A stretch of 64,000 bases of DNA, taken from NCBI GenBank assembly GCA_014896455.1, contig JADBKJ010000004.1, forward strand, positions 1 to 64,000. Direction: 5' to 3'. The notes under the pieces were generated by a model that saw only the letters and a program-made list of their open reading frames with translations, was not told the origin of the DNA and made no database searches. Numbering within the stretch: the stretch's first letter is position 1; every line of letters starts with the position of its first letter. Source of the stretch: Thermoanaerobacter sp. GTDB lineage: Bacteria > Bacillota > Thermoanaerobacteria > Thermoanaerobacterales > Thermoanaerobacteraceae. Shown here piece by piece: positions 51,748 through 59,176 of this stretch. Both the position numbers and the translations under genes were made by a program.

Positions 51748-51947
51748 CCGGGAAACTTAGCGAGACAGAGAGAGGTTGGCGGAGCCGAAGCCTTGTGAGG
51801 CGGAGGCAGGCGCTAAGACAGGGATGTCGCCTGACGGGGTACACTGCCGGAGCCCGAAGGGGGAGCTTATGTTTTGTCGCTTTGGAACATCGGAGCGACG
51901 ATGCAAAATATCTCCTTTGAATATTTTTTAACTTTGTCAACAAATTG
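51748..51947 (-). mobile_element. Terminator-associated repeat, copy 3 (rearranged)
   Basis: About 200 bp match the other copies on the minus strand, ending at the right in TCTCCTTTGAATATTTTTTA and TTTGTCAACAAATTG. The left arm is different: at 51702-51752 CCCGG...CCGGG encloses ACTAAAC/GTTTAGT, unlike the usual AAAGGAGATATTTTGC end. No left copy of the flanking terminator is present, so one end has been replaced or deleted. The stretch 51609-51747 holds no gene I can support. Confidence 0.75.
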
Positions 51948-51977
51948 AGAACAGGTTAGACTGTTCTTTTTTATTTT
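51948..51977 (+). terminator. Terminator right of repeat copy 3
   Basis: AGAACAG-GTTAGA-CTGTTCT followed by TTTTTTATTTT. It is presumably the original rsmG terminator. Confidence 0.85.
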
Positions 51978-52036
51978 CGTAGAAAATTTTTATGCTATAA
52001 TTTTAGTATATCAATCTTGGAATGAGGGAAGAAAAA

Positions 52037-52483
52037 ATGTTAAAATTTAGAGGGAGCTTTTTAGTTGCGAGAGTTGTCATTGTTGAAGAAGGAAAAGTTC
52101 TTTTAGTAAAACATCAAGAGGGGGAGAAAGTAGCATGGGTTTTTCCAGGAGGTAGGGTAGAAGAAAATGAATCAGTAGCAGCTGCTGCTATAAGAGAATG
52201 CAAAGAAGAAACAGGTTATGACATTAAGTTAAACGGAGTGTGTTATATTCAAGAATATGATATTTACTATGTAACATATTTTTATTCCTCTATTATTGGG
52301 GGAAAATTGACCTTAGGAAGTGACCCTGAATTACCTAAAGAGAAACAGGTTTTAAAGGAAGTAAAATGGGTTGATCTTAAGGATTTGAAAAACTATCAAG
52401 TTTATCCTCAAAAATTAGCGGAACTCATACAACAAAAAGATTTTTTCAATAGTTTTATTCCTATTCCTGAGACTTTTTTATAA
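52037..52483 (+). CDS. Nudix hydrolase
   Basis: A 148-residue protein with a complete Nudix box (GGRVEENESVAAAAIREC then KEETGYD), matching Gx5Ex7REUxEExGU. The substrate (nucleoside diphosphate derivative) is unknown. The ATG at 52037 has GAGGG 8 bases upstream. It is a single gene between the chromosome-partition group and rsmG. Confidence 0.9.
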   Translation: MLKFRGSFLVARVVIVEEGKVLLVKHQEGEKVAWVFPGGRVEENESVAAAAIRECKEETGYDIKLNGVCYIQEYDIYYVTYFYSSIIGGKLTLGSDPELPKEKQVLKEVKWVDLKDLKNYQVYPQKLAELIQQKDFFNSFIPIPETFL

Positions 52484-52507
52484 TTTAAACAATATTTTTG
52501 AATTTAA

Positions 52508-52536
52508 GGAGGAATTTTACAATATTTGTCGAATAT
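52508..52536 (+). promoter_or_regulatory. Sigma-H promoter before noc-parA-parB
   Basis: GGAGGAATT (52508-52516), 11 bases, then GTCGAATAT (52528-52536) match the Bacillus sigma-H consensus RNAGGAWWW-N11-12-RNNGAATWW at every defined base. It lies about 50 bases before noc. The GGAGG here is not followed by a start codon, which argues against a ribosome site. Confidence 0.75.
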
Positions 52537-52584
52537 ATATGTTAGAAAATCTATTATTGTTTTAAAAAAGTGGGGTGTGTAAAG

Positions 52585-53391
52585 GTGTTGTCGAGCAAAA
52601 TGCAGGAAATCTCTTATTTGCCGATTGACTCTATAAGACCTAGTCCTTATCAGCCTAGGAAAACTTTTGATATAAAAAATTTACAAGAATTATCTGAATC
52701 AATCAAAGTTTATGGAGTGCTGCAACCTATTACTGTGAGAATGGTAGGTAACAATTCCTATGAATTAGTAGCGGGGGAAAGGCGGTTAAGAGCCTCAAAG
52801 TTAGCAGGACTTACTGAAATACCGGCAATAATTGTAAATGCTCAAGATGAAGATGCAGCTGTTTTAGCTTTAATTGAAAACTTACAAAGAGAAGACTTGA
52901 ATTTTATCGAGGAAGCTGAAGGATATCACAATTTGATAAACGATCACCATTTGACGCAGGAACAGTTAGCAAAAATCTTGGGCAAAAGTCAATCGACTAT
53001 TGCCAATAAACTGAGAATTTTAAAGTTAAGTAAAGAAATAAAAGAAAAGTTGTTAGAAAATGATTTAACAGAAAGACATGCCAGAGCACTTTTAAGGCTT
53101 CCTGATGAAGAATTGCAAAAAAGAGCTTTAGAAGTAATTGTAAAGAAAAAGTTAAATGTAAGCCAAACGGAAAAACTTATACAAGATATGATAGATAAAA
53201 TTACTAAAAAACAGGAAGAAACAAAAAAGGCAAACAAAAAGATGATGAAATTTTATAAAGACATACGAATTTTTGTAAATACAGTGAAACAAGCTGTAGA
53301 TTTAATGAAAAAATCTGGTGTGCCGGCAGAATATATTGAAAATGATAGGGAAGAATATGTAGAGTTTGTAATCAAAATTTCTAAAAAGTAA
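52585..53391 (+). CDS. noc: Noc-like ParB-family nucleoid occlusion protein
   Basis: A 268-residue ParB-family protein with the N-terminal ParB/Srx domain (RPSPYQPRKTFD, VAGERRLRASKLAGL, LIENLQREDLN) and the HTH LTQEQLAKILGKSQSTIANK. It precedes parA-parB, the position of noc in Bacillus, and could either bind its own NBS sites or be a second ParB. The start is uncertain: GTG at 52585 follows GGGGTG by 7 bases; GTG 52570 and ATG 52600 are alternatives. Confidence 0.88.
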   Translation: MLSSKMQEISYLPIDSIRPSPYQPRKTFDIKNLQELSESIKVYGVLQPITVRMVGNNSYELVAGERRLRASKLAGLTEIPAIIVNAQDEDAAVLALIENLQREDLNFIEEAEGYHNLINDHHLTQEQLAKILGKSQSTIANKLRILKLSKEIKEKLLENDLTERHARALLRLPDEELQKRALEVIVKKKLNVSQTEKLIQDMIDKITKKQEETKKANKKMMKFYKDIRIFVNTVKQAVDLMKKSGVPAEYIENDREEYVEFVIKISKK

Positions 53392-53417
53392 AAAACTTTT
53401 TCACCCCCCCTTGATAA

Positions 53418-53433
53418 TGTTCCATGTGGAACA
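53418..53433. promoter_or_regulatory. parS: parS site between noc and parA
   Basis: The same 16-bp palindrome as at 50950-50965, TGTTCCATGTGGAACA, 80 bases before parA. It may nucleate ParB and also affect parA transcription. Confidence 0.92.
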
Positions 53434-53512
53434 TTGGTATAAACAATGATATAATAAACATGTAAGTTTAGCATCCTTAAAGAGATATTTGTACGCAAAA
53501 GGGGGTGAAAAA

Positions 53513-54280
53513 ATGGGCAAGGTTATTGCTATTGCAAATCAAAAAGGTGGTGTAGGTAAAACTACTACAACTATAAACTTAGGATATTCTTTAGCAGTGC
53601 AAGGGAAAAAAGTTTTATGTATAGATATAGATCCTCAAAGTAACATGACGAGTGGCTTTGGGATAAACCCGGCTTCTTTAAAACACACTACATATACGGT
53701 ATTGATTGAAGAGGAAGACATAAGAAATGCAATAATATATTTGAGTGATTTAAAGGTTTCAATAGTTCCCTCCAGTATTCAATTAGCAGGTGCAGAAATC
53801 GAATTAGTTCCTATGCTTTCGCGAGAATATAAATTAAAAAATGCTGTAAATCAAATTAAAGACGGATTTGACTATATATTAATAGATTGCCCTCCATCTC
53901 TTGGACTTTTGACTATAAACGCTCTTACTGCTGCTGATTCAGTAATTGTTCCAATTCAATGCGAATACTATGCTTTAGAAGGACTTACTCAGCTTATGAA
54001 CACAATCAATCTCGTAAAAAAGAGCTTGAATCCTGAGCTGGAAATAGAAGGTGTAGTTCTTACTATGTTTAACGCTCGGACAAACTTATCTATACAAGTG
54101 GTGGATGAGGTGAAAAAATTTTTTAAAGACAAAGTTTATAGAACGATTATTCCACGAAATATTCGTTTAGGAGAGGCACCAAGTTTCGGAAAACCAATTT
54201 CTATATATGACCCTAATTCTAAAGGAGCAGAGGCTTATGATGAATTGGCATTAGAAGTGATAGAAAGGGCAGGGATATGA
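53513..54280 (+). CDS. parA: Chromosome partition ATPase ParA/Soj
   Basis: A 255-residue protein with the deviant Walker A KGGVGKTTT (10-18), DIDPQSNMTSGFG and DCPPSLGLLTINAL. It is an ATP-dependent DNA-binding partner of ParB in origin segregation and sporulation control. The ATG at 53513 follows GGGGGTG by 5 bases. Confidence 0.96.
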   Translation: MGKVIAIANQKGGVGKTTTTINLGYSLAVQGKKVLCIDIDPQSNMTSGFGINPASLKHTTYTVLIEEEDIRNAIIYLSDLKVSIVPSSIQLAGAEIELVPMLSREYKLKNAVNQIKDGFDYILIDCPPSLGLLTINALTAADSVIVPIQCEYYALEGLTQLMNTINLVKKSLNPELEIEGVVLTMFNARTNLSIQVVDEVKKFFKDKVYRTIIPRNIRLGEAPSFGKPISIYDPNSKGAEAYDELALEVIERAGI

Positions 54281-54304
54281 AAAATTTACAAAGGTGGTGA
54301 TGAA

Positions 54305-55165
54305 ATGGCTGGTAAAAAGGGGTTAGGTAGAGGATTACAGGCTCTTATACCGGAATATCAAACTGAAGAACTGCAAGGGGTAGAAACGATAAATATAACC
54401 TATATTCATCCCAATCAATACCAACCGAGAAAACAATTTGATGGAGAAAGTTTAAAAGAATTAGCAGAATCTATTAAACAACACGGAGTTATTCAGCCAA
54501 TTATAGTAAGAAAGGTAGATTCTGGATATCAAATAGTAGCAGGGGAAAGACGCTGGAGAGCTGCTAAAATTGCGGGACTTTCGGAAATACCAGCAATTGT
54601 AAAGAATTTTGATGATTTACAGGTTATGGAAATAGCTTTGATTGAGAATTTGCAAAGAGAAGATTTAAATCCCATTGAGGAAGCTAAAGCATATAAAGCA
54701 TTGATAGAACAATTTAATCTTACTCAAGAAGAGATATCTAAAAAAATTGGCAAGAGCCGTTCGGTAATTGCAAATAGCATAAGACTTTTAAATCTCGACG
54801 ATAGAGTACAAGAAATGTTAGTGAAAGGTGATATAACAATAGGCCATGCAAAGGTTATACTTTCTTTACCAAATAAAAGTTTACAGTATGAAGCAGCCAA
54901 AAAAGTTGCTGAAGAAAATTTAAATGTAAGAGAAACAGAAAATTTAGTAAAGAATCTATTGCGTAAAAATGAAAAAATCACGAAAAAACTAAAGTTGGAC
55001 AAGATAGATGCGCATGTTAAGGAAATAGAAGATAATTTATGCAGCTTTTTAGGAACAAAAGTAAAAATATCTCAAAGAAGTAAAGATAGAGGAATTATAC
55101 AAATAGAATATTACAGTGAGGAAGATTTGACAAGAATTATTGAAATCATTTATGGAAAGGGCTAA
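54305..55165 (+). CDS. parB: Chromosome partition protein ParB/Spo0J
   Basis: A 286-residue ParB with the N-terminal GKKGLGRGLQALIPE ParA-contact peptide, the CTP-binding ParB/Srx domain (VAGERRWRAAKIAGL, LIENLQREDLNPIEEA), the HTH LTQEEISKKIGKSRSVIAN and a C-terminal dimer domain. It binds the two parS sites. It is 24 bp after parA. Confidence 0.96.
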   Translation: MAGKKGLGRGLQALIPEYQTEELQGVETINITYIHPNQYQPRKQFDGESLKELAESIKQHGVIQPIIVRKVDSGYQIVAGERRWRAAKIAGLSEIPAIVKNFDDLQVMEIALIENLQREDLNPIEEAKAYKALIEQFNLTQEEISKKIGKSRSVIANSIRLLNLDDRVQEMLVKGDITIGHAKVILSLPNKSLQYEAAKKVAEENLNVRETENLVKNLLRKNEKITKKLKLDKIDAHVKEIEDNLCSFLGTKVKISQRSKDRGIIQIEYYSEEDLTRIIEIIYGKG

Positions 55166-55166
55166 A

Positions 55167-55192
55167 AAGCCTCCTATTTTTATGGAGGCTTT
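55167..55192. terminator. Left copy of the parB terminator stem
   Basis: A 26-bp stem-loop, AAGCCTCC-T-rich loop-GGAGGCTTT, identical to 55457-55484 except for the loop, which has five T residues here and seven there. Confidence 0.85.
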
Positions 55193-55455
55193 CAGTTTGT
55201 TAACAAAGTTAAAAAATACTCAAAGGAGATATTTTGCATCGTCACTCCGATGTTCCAAAGCGACAAAACATAAGATTCCCCTTCGGGTTCCGGCAGGGTA
55301 CCCCGTCAGGCGACCTCCTTGTCTTAGTGCCCGCCTCCGCCATCCGTGGCTACGGCCCTGCCTCCACCCTTGGTCTCGCTAAGTTTTGTTGCCGCTTTGT
55401 CACAAGTCGCACCGATTGCAAAATATCTCCTTTACGAAAGTTTGTTTACAGTCTG
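55193..55455 (+). mobile_element. Terminator-associated repeat, copy 4
   Basis: A 263-bp element with left end CAGTTTGTTAACAAAGTTAA and right end CGAAAGTTTGTTTACAGTCT. Both ends contain AAAGGAGATATTTTGCA or its complement, and the interior is GC-rich with the GTCGCT/AGCGAC-type hairpin (one change here). It is the cleanest copy, with both termini and both terminator duplicates. The open frames in it and in copies 3 and 5 begin alike because the DNA is repeated, not because of a protein. Confidence 0.88.
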
Positions 55456-55456
55456 T

Positions 55457-55496
55457 AAGCCTCCTATTTTTTTATGGAGGCTTTTAATTTTATCTA
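55457..55496 (+). terminator. Right copy of the parB terminator
   Basis: AAGCCTCC...GGAGGCTTTT with a T-rich tail. The following 215 bases to the desulfurase gene are AT-rich; a weak TTGTTG...TATAAA pair at about 55611-55640 may be its promoter. Confidence 0.8.
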
Positions 55497-55713
55497 ATTT
55501 TGCAGCAATTTTGCCATTTTTAAAGCAAAACGAGGGATTTAACTAGGTACGTGCAAAATGTCAGCATATTATTCACCTATTAACTTTTTACACACACATT
55601 AATAAGTTTTTTGTTGCTAATGAGAAAAAATAAATATAAAATATAGTTAAGAACTCTAAAAGGAGGTTTGCATATATTAATAGCGGGAGATTTAATTTAA
55701 AGGAGATAGGACT

Positions 55714-56856
55714 ATGATTTATTTTGATAATGCTGCTACTTCTTGGCCTAAACCCGAGGGAGTGTATAGGGAAGTAGAGAAAGTTTTAAGAAACTGCGGA
55801 AACCCTGGAAGAGGCGGACACAAAATGGCACTTGAATCAGGAAGGGTTATTTTTGAAGCCAGGCAAGAGATATGCAGCATTTTCAATATTAAAGACCTTA
55901 TGAGAGTTGTATTTACGTCTAATACAACAGAAGCTTTGAATATTGCGTTAAAGGGCCTTTTGAAAGAAGGAGATCATGTAATAACTTCTAGTATGGAACA
56001 TAATTCTATGATAAGGCCCCTTATGGCATTGAAAGAAAAAGGAATAGAAGTTACAATTGTGAAAGCAAATGAGGAAGGAAAAATTGACCCTGAGGATATA
56101 AAGAAAGCAATTACAAAAAAAACAAAAATGATTGCAATAACCCATGCTTCCAATGTGACAGGTACAATAATTCCTATTGAGGAAATAGGAATTATTGCCC
56201 GGGAAATGAATTTAATTTTCTTGGTGGATGCAGCTCAGACGGCGGGAGTATTGCCAATAGATGTAGAAAGACAAAACATCGACCTTTTAGCTTTTCCTGG
56301 CCACAAAGGATTGTACGGTCCTCAAGGTACAGGAGGATTATATGTAAGAGAGGGTATAGATGTATTGCCTCTTGAAGAAGGGGGAACGGGAAGTAAGTCA
56401 GAGTCAATGTATCAACCTGATTTGATGCCAGACAAATTAGAAAGTGGTACTCCTAATACTCCAGGGATTGCAGGACTAAAGGCAGGAGTGAAATTTGTAA
56501 AGAAAATAGGTGTAGATGCTATATATCAACATGAAAGAAAACTTACTAAAATGTTGATAGAAGGATTGGAACAGATAAAAAAAGTTAAAGTATATGGTCC
56601 ACAAAAAATAGAAGAAAGAGTTGGAGTAGTTTCAATAACATTAAAAGATAGAGATGTAGGAGAAATAAGTTATATTTTGGATAGAGACTTTGATATAGCT
56701 ACTCGAGCGGGATTGCATTGTGCTCCATTAGCCCATTCGACAATTGGCACACTAAAGACTGGCACTTTGAGATTTGGAATTGGCTATTTTAATACTGAAG
56801 AAGAAGTAGAAAAAGCTATAAAAGCTATTGAAATAATTTCGCAAAAAACATTCTGA
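55714..56856 (+). CDS. Class V aminotransferase, cysteine desulfurase-like
   Basis: A 380-residue PLP enzyme with FDNAATSWPKP, the PLP Lys (K198) in AFPGHKGLYGPQG and the Cys loop ATRAGLHCAPLAH. The subfamily is the short 'EF2568-like' desulfurase often found alone in Firmicutes, distinct from the IscS and SufS operons. It probably mobilises sulfur from cysteine; no scaffold gene (IscU/SufU) is beside it. AAAGGAG lies upstream of the ATG. Confidence 0.88.
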   Translation: MIYFDNAATSWPKPEGVYREVEKVLRNCGNPGRGGHKMALESGRVIFEARQEICSIFNIKDLMRVVFTSNTTEALNIALKGLLKEGDHVITSSMEHNSMIRPLMALKEKGIEVTIVKANEEGKIDPEDIKKAITKKTKMIAITHASNVTGTIIPIEEIGIIAREMNLIFLVDAAQTAGVLPIDVERQNIDLLAFPGHKGLYGPQGTGGLYVREGIDVLPLEEGGTGSKSESMYQPDLMPDKLESGTPNTPGIAGLKAGVKFVKKIGVDAIYQHERKLTKMLIEGLEQIKKVKVYGPQKIEERVGVVSITLKDRDVGEISYILDRDFDIATRAGLHCAPLAHSTIGTLKTGTLRFGIGYFNTEEEVEKAIKAIEIISQKTF

Positions 56857-56875
56857 CGAATTGGAGGAGAAACTT

Positions 56876-57379
56876 ATGCAAAATTTTTTAGACATTATTT
56901 CTCAAAATGCTACGCTGATTATCTTGTTTTTATCAGTTTTATCAATTATAGAATTAATTTTCATACTTATAATTAATGGGAAATTTTTAAGATTAAACAG
57001 GACTTATAATAAAGTAATTAAAACATTGGAAAAAGGAGATGTCTTTGATATTTTTTCTAGAATCCTTACAGAGAATGAAGAGATGAAAAACAAATTAGAC
57101 AAGCTAAAAATTGATTTAAATTCTTTAGACAAAGAAGGAAAAACAGCAATTAAAAAAGTGGGAATGGTGCGGTATAATGCTTTTCCTGATGTAGGCTCTG
57201 ATTTAAGCTTTTCTATTGCCCTATTAGATAGCAATGACGATGGTATTGTTTTGTCTGGAATATACGGGAGGAATGAGACGGCCACTTTTGCAAAACCTAT
57301 TGAAAGAGGGCAATCTAAATATCCTCTTTCTGCTGAAGAAGTACAAGCTATAGAAAGAGCCAAAAGAAAAGCTTTGTAA
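56876..57379 (+). CDS. DUF4446 membrane-anchored protein
   Basis: A 167-residue protein with one N-terminal membrane segment (about 12-35), a coiled coil (about 40-92) and a C-terminal domain with VGMVRYNAFPDVGSDLSFSIALLD and SGIYGRNETATFAKPI, which define DUF4446. The function is unknown; it is usually near parB in clostridia, as here. The ATG at 56876 follows GGAGG by 8 bases. Confidence 0.85.
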   Translation: MQNFLDIISQNATLIILFLSVLSIIELIFILIINGKFLRLNRTYNKVIKTLEKGDVFDIFSRILTENEEMKNKLDKLKIDLNSLDKEGKTAIKKVGMVRYNAFPDVGSDLSFSIALLDSNDDGIVLSGIYGRNETATFAKPIERGQSKYPLSAEEVQAIERAKRKAL

Positions 57380-57398
57380 AAAACAGGGAGTGATAACT

Positions 57399-58271
57399 TT
57401 GATTGCGTTTATTGTGAACCCAGTGGCGGGTGGAGGAAGGGCCTATCGGAAGATTCCACAAATTAGAAGGATCATGAAAAAGAAATTAATCGATTACAAA
57501 ATTTTTATAACAAAATATGCAGGGGAAGGGAAAATATTAGCAAGAAAAGCAGCTCTTAGTGGATTTAAAGTTGTGGCGGCAGTAGGAGGAGATGGTACTG
57601 TACTTGAAGTAGTAAATGGAATAAAAGGTACACAGGCTGTACTGGGAATTATTCCTGTAGGGACAGGAAATGACTTTGCAAGATTTTTCCACATACCTAA
57701 AAAGTTAGAAAAAGCTATTGATGTGCTTATAATGGGTAATATTAAAATTATAGACGGAGGTGTGATAAACGATATATTAACTTTTGGAAATATTACAAGC
57801 ACAGGCATCGCTTCTGAAACAGCGGCAATGGCTGTGCGGTTTAAAAAGTTTTTATCTGGAATATGGGTTTATTTAACTGCCCTTTTAAACGTCCTCTTTA
57901 AGTACAAGCCCTATTCTGTAAAGATAAAGATGGATGATAAAGAGTTAAATAGAGAAATAACAATTTTTGCAGCGGGAGTTTTAAGTTATTATGGAGGCGG
58001 CTTAAAGCTTTTGCCGAGTGCTGATCCTAATGATGGCTATTTAGATGTCATGATTGTTGACAAAATAAGTAAGATTAAATTATTGGTTATATTGCCATTA
58101 GTTCTTTTTGGAACCCATACTAAACTTAAAATTGTAGAAGTTTATAGAGCAAAAAAAGTAGAAATAGAGGCAGATCGAGAAGTACCTGTTACTGTCGATG
58201 GTGAAATATTATATATCAAAAACCTGGAAATAAAAGTGGAAAAAGATGCAATAAAATTATGCACTCTGTAA
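57399..58271 (+). CDS. Diacylglycerol kinase-family lipid kinase
   Basis: A 290-residue YegS/BmrU-type kinase with NPVAGGGRA (6-14), the catalytic GGDGTVLEVVNG (about 65) and PVGTGNDFAR. It phosphorylates a lipid such as diacylglycerol at the membrane. The TTG at 57399 was chosen because AGGGAGTG lies 6 bases upstream; an in-frame GTG at 57390 is part of that site. Confidence 0.92.
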   Translation: MIAFIVNPVAGGGRAYRKIPQIRRIMKKKLIDYKIFITKYAGEGKILARKAALSGFKVVAAVGGDGTVLEVVNGIKGTQAVLGIIPVGTGNDFARFFHIPKKLEKAIDVLIMGNIKIIDGGVINDILTFGNITSTGIASETAAMAVRFKKFLSGIWVYLTALLNVLFKYKPYSVKIKMDDKELNREITIFAAGVLSYYGGGLKLLPSADPNDGYLDVMIVDKISKIKLLVILPLVLFGTHTKLKIVEVYRAKKVEIEADREVPVTVDGEILYIKNLEIKVEKDAIKLCTL

Positions 58272-58295
58272 ATTTAATAGAGTATATTGCGTTAA

Positions 58296-58344
58296 ACTCT
58301 CAGGAATAATAAATTATGAAACCTGAGAGTCTATTATTTTTTGG
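58296..58344 (+). terminator. Terminator before cphB
   Basis: CTCTCAGG and CCTGAGAG form an 8-bp stem with a 17-base loop, then TCTATTATTTTTT. It separates the lipid kinase from cphBA. Confidence 0.7.
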
Positions 58345-58354
58345 AGGCGGATAA

Positions 58355-59176
58355 ATGGCGGAGAAAGTAAAAGGAAAGTTGATTATCATAGGAGGAGCAG
58401 AAGACAAAGAGGAAAAATGTGAAATACTGAGAGAAGTTGTAGATTTAGCTGGGGGAAGAGAGAGTAGAATAGTTGTAATGACAACAGCCACAGAAAAACC
58501 TGTGGAAGTGGGCAATATGTACATTTCTATTTTTAAAAAATTAGGGGCAAATGATGTAAAAGTTGTAAACATAAATTCAAGGGAAGACAAAGAAATAAAC
58601 TATGCAAGGGATGTACTTGAAGATTGTAGTTGCGTTTTTTTTACAGGTGGTGACCAATTGAGGATAACCAGTATTTTAGGAGGAAGTGGCGTAGATAAAT
58701 TGTTAAAACAATTGCACAAAGAAGGAACTTTGATTGTAGGTACAAGTGCAGGAGCTTCAGTGATGTCACAAACTATGATTGTGGAGGGAAATGATGAAGA
58801 TTCTCCCAGGAAATGCACTATCAAAATGGCTCCTGGATTAGGTTTATTAAAAGATGTAATAATTGACCAACATTTTGCACAAAGAGGGCGCATTGGAAGG
58901 CTTCTTGCAGCAATTGCTCAAAACCCAAACAATCTCGGAATAGGGATTGATGAAGATACTGCCATAGTTGTAGCAGAAAATGAATTTAGGGTAATAGGGT
59001 CAAATGCTGTGACAGTAGTGGAGGGAATAAAGCTAAAACACTCTAATGTTTCTGAATCAAGTCCTAATGAAATTTTAGCCCTCACCAATGTTATACTTCA
59101 CATATTACCATCCGGTTATGGTTATGATTTAGAAAAATGGATACCCAAAGTCAAGCTCAAGGAGGATAAAGTATGA
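58355..59176 (+). CDS. cphB: Cyanophycinase
   Basis: A 273-residue serine peptidase of family S51 with the nucleophile S131 in VGTSAGASVM, FTGGDQLRI near 96-104 and DQHFAQRGRIGRLLAAI. It cleaves cyanophycin into Asp-Arg dipeptides. GGAGG lies upstream. Its stop overlaps the cphA start by 4 bases, so synthesis and breakdown enzymes are co-expressed. Confidence 0.95.
   Translation: MAEKVKGKLIIIGGAEDKEEKCEILREVVDLAGGRESRIVVMTTATEKPVEVGNMYISIFKKLGANDVKVVNINSREDKEINYARDVLEDCSCVFFTGGDQLRITSILGGSGVDKLLKQLHKEGTLIVGTSAGASVMSQTMIVEGNDEDSPRKCTIKMAPGLGLLKDVIIDQHFAQRGRIGRLLAAIAQNPNNLGIGIDEDTAIVVAENEFRVIGSNAVTVVEGIKLKHSNVSESSPNEILALTNVILHILPSGYGYDLEKWIPKVKLKEDKV

Noticed and set aside
55140-55546. Several open frames inside repeat copies 3, 4 and 5 beginning LTKLKNIQRRYFASSLRCSK
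   Set aside because: They recur because the DNA repeats. The frames diverge after 20-30 residues, end in different places, lack ribosome sites and run in the least constrained direction of a hairpin-rich non-coding element.
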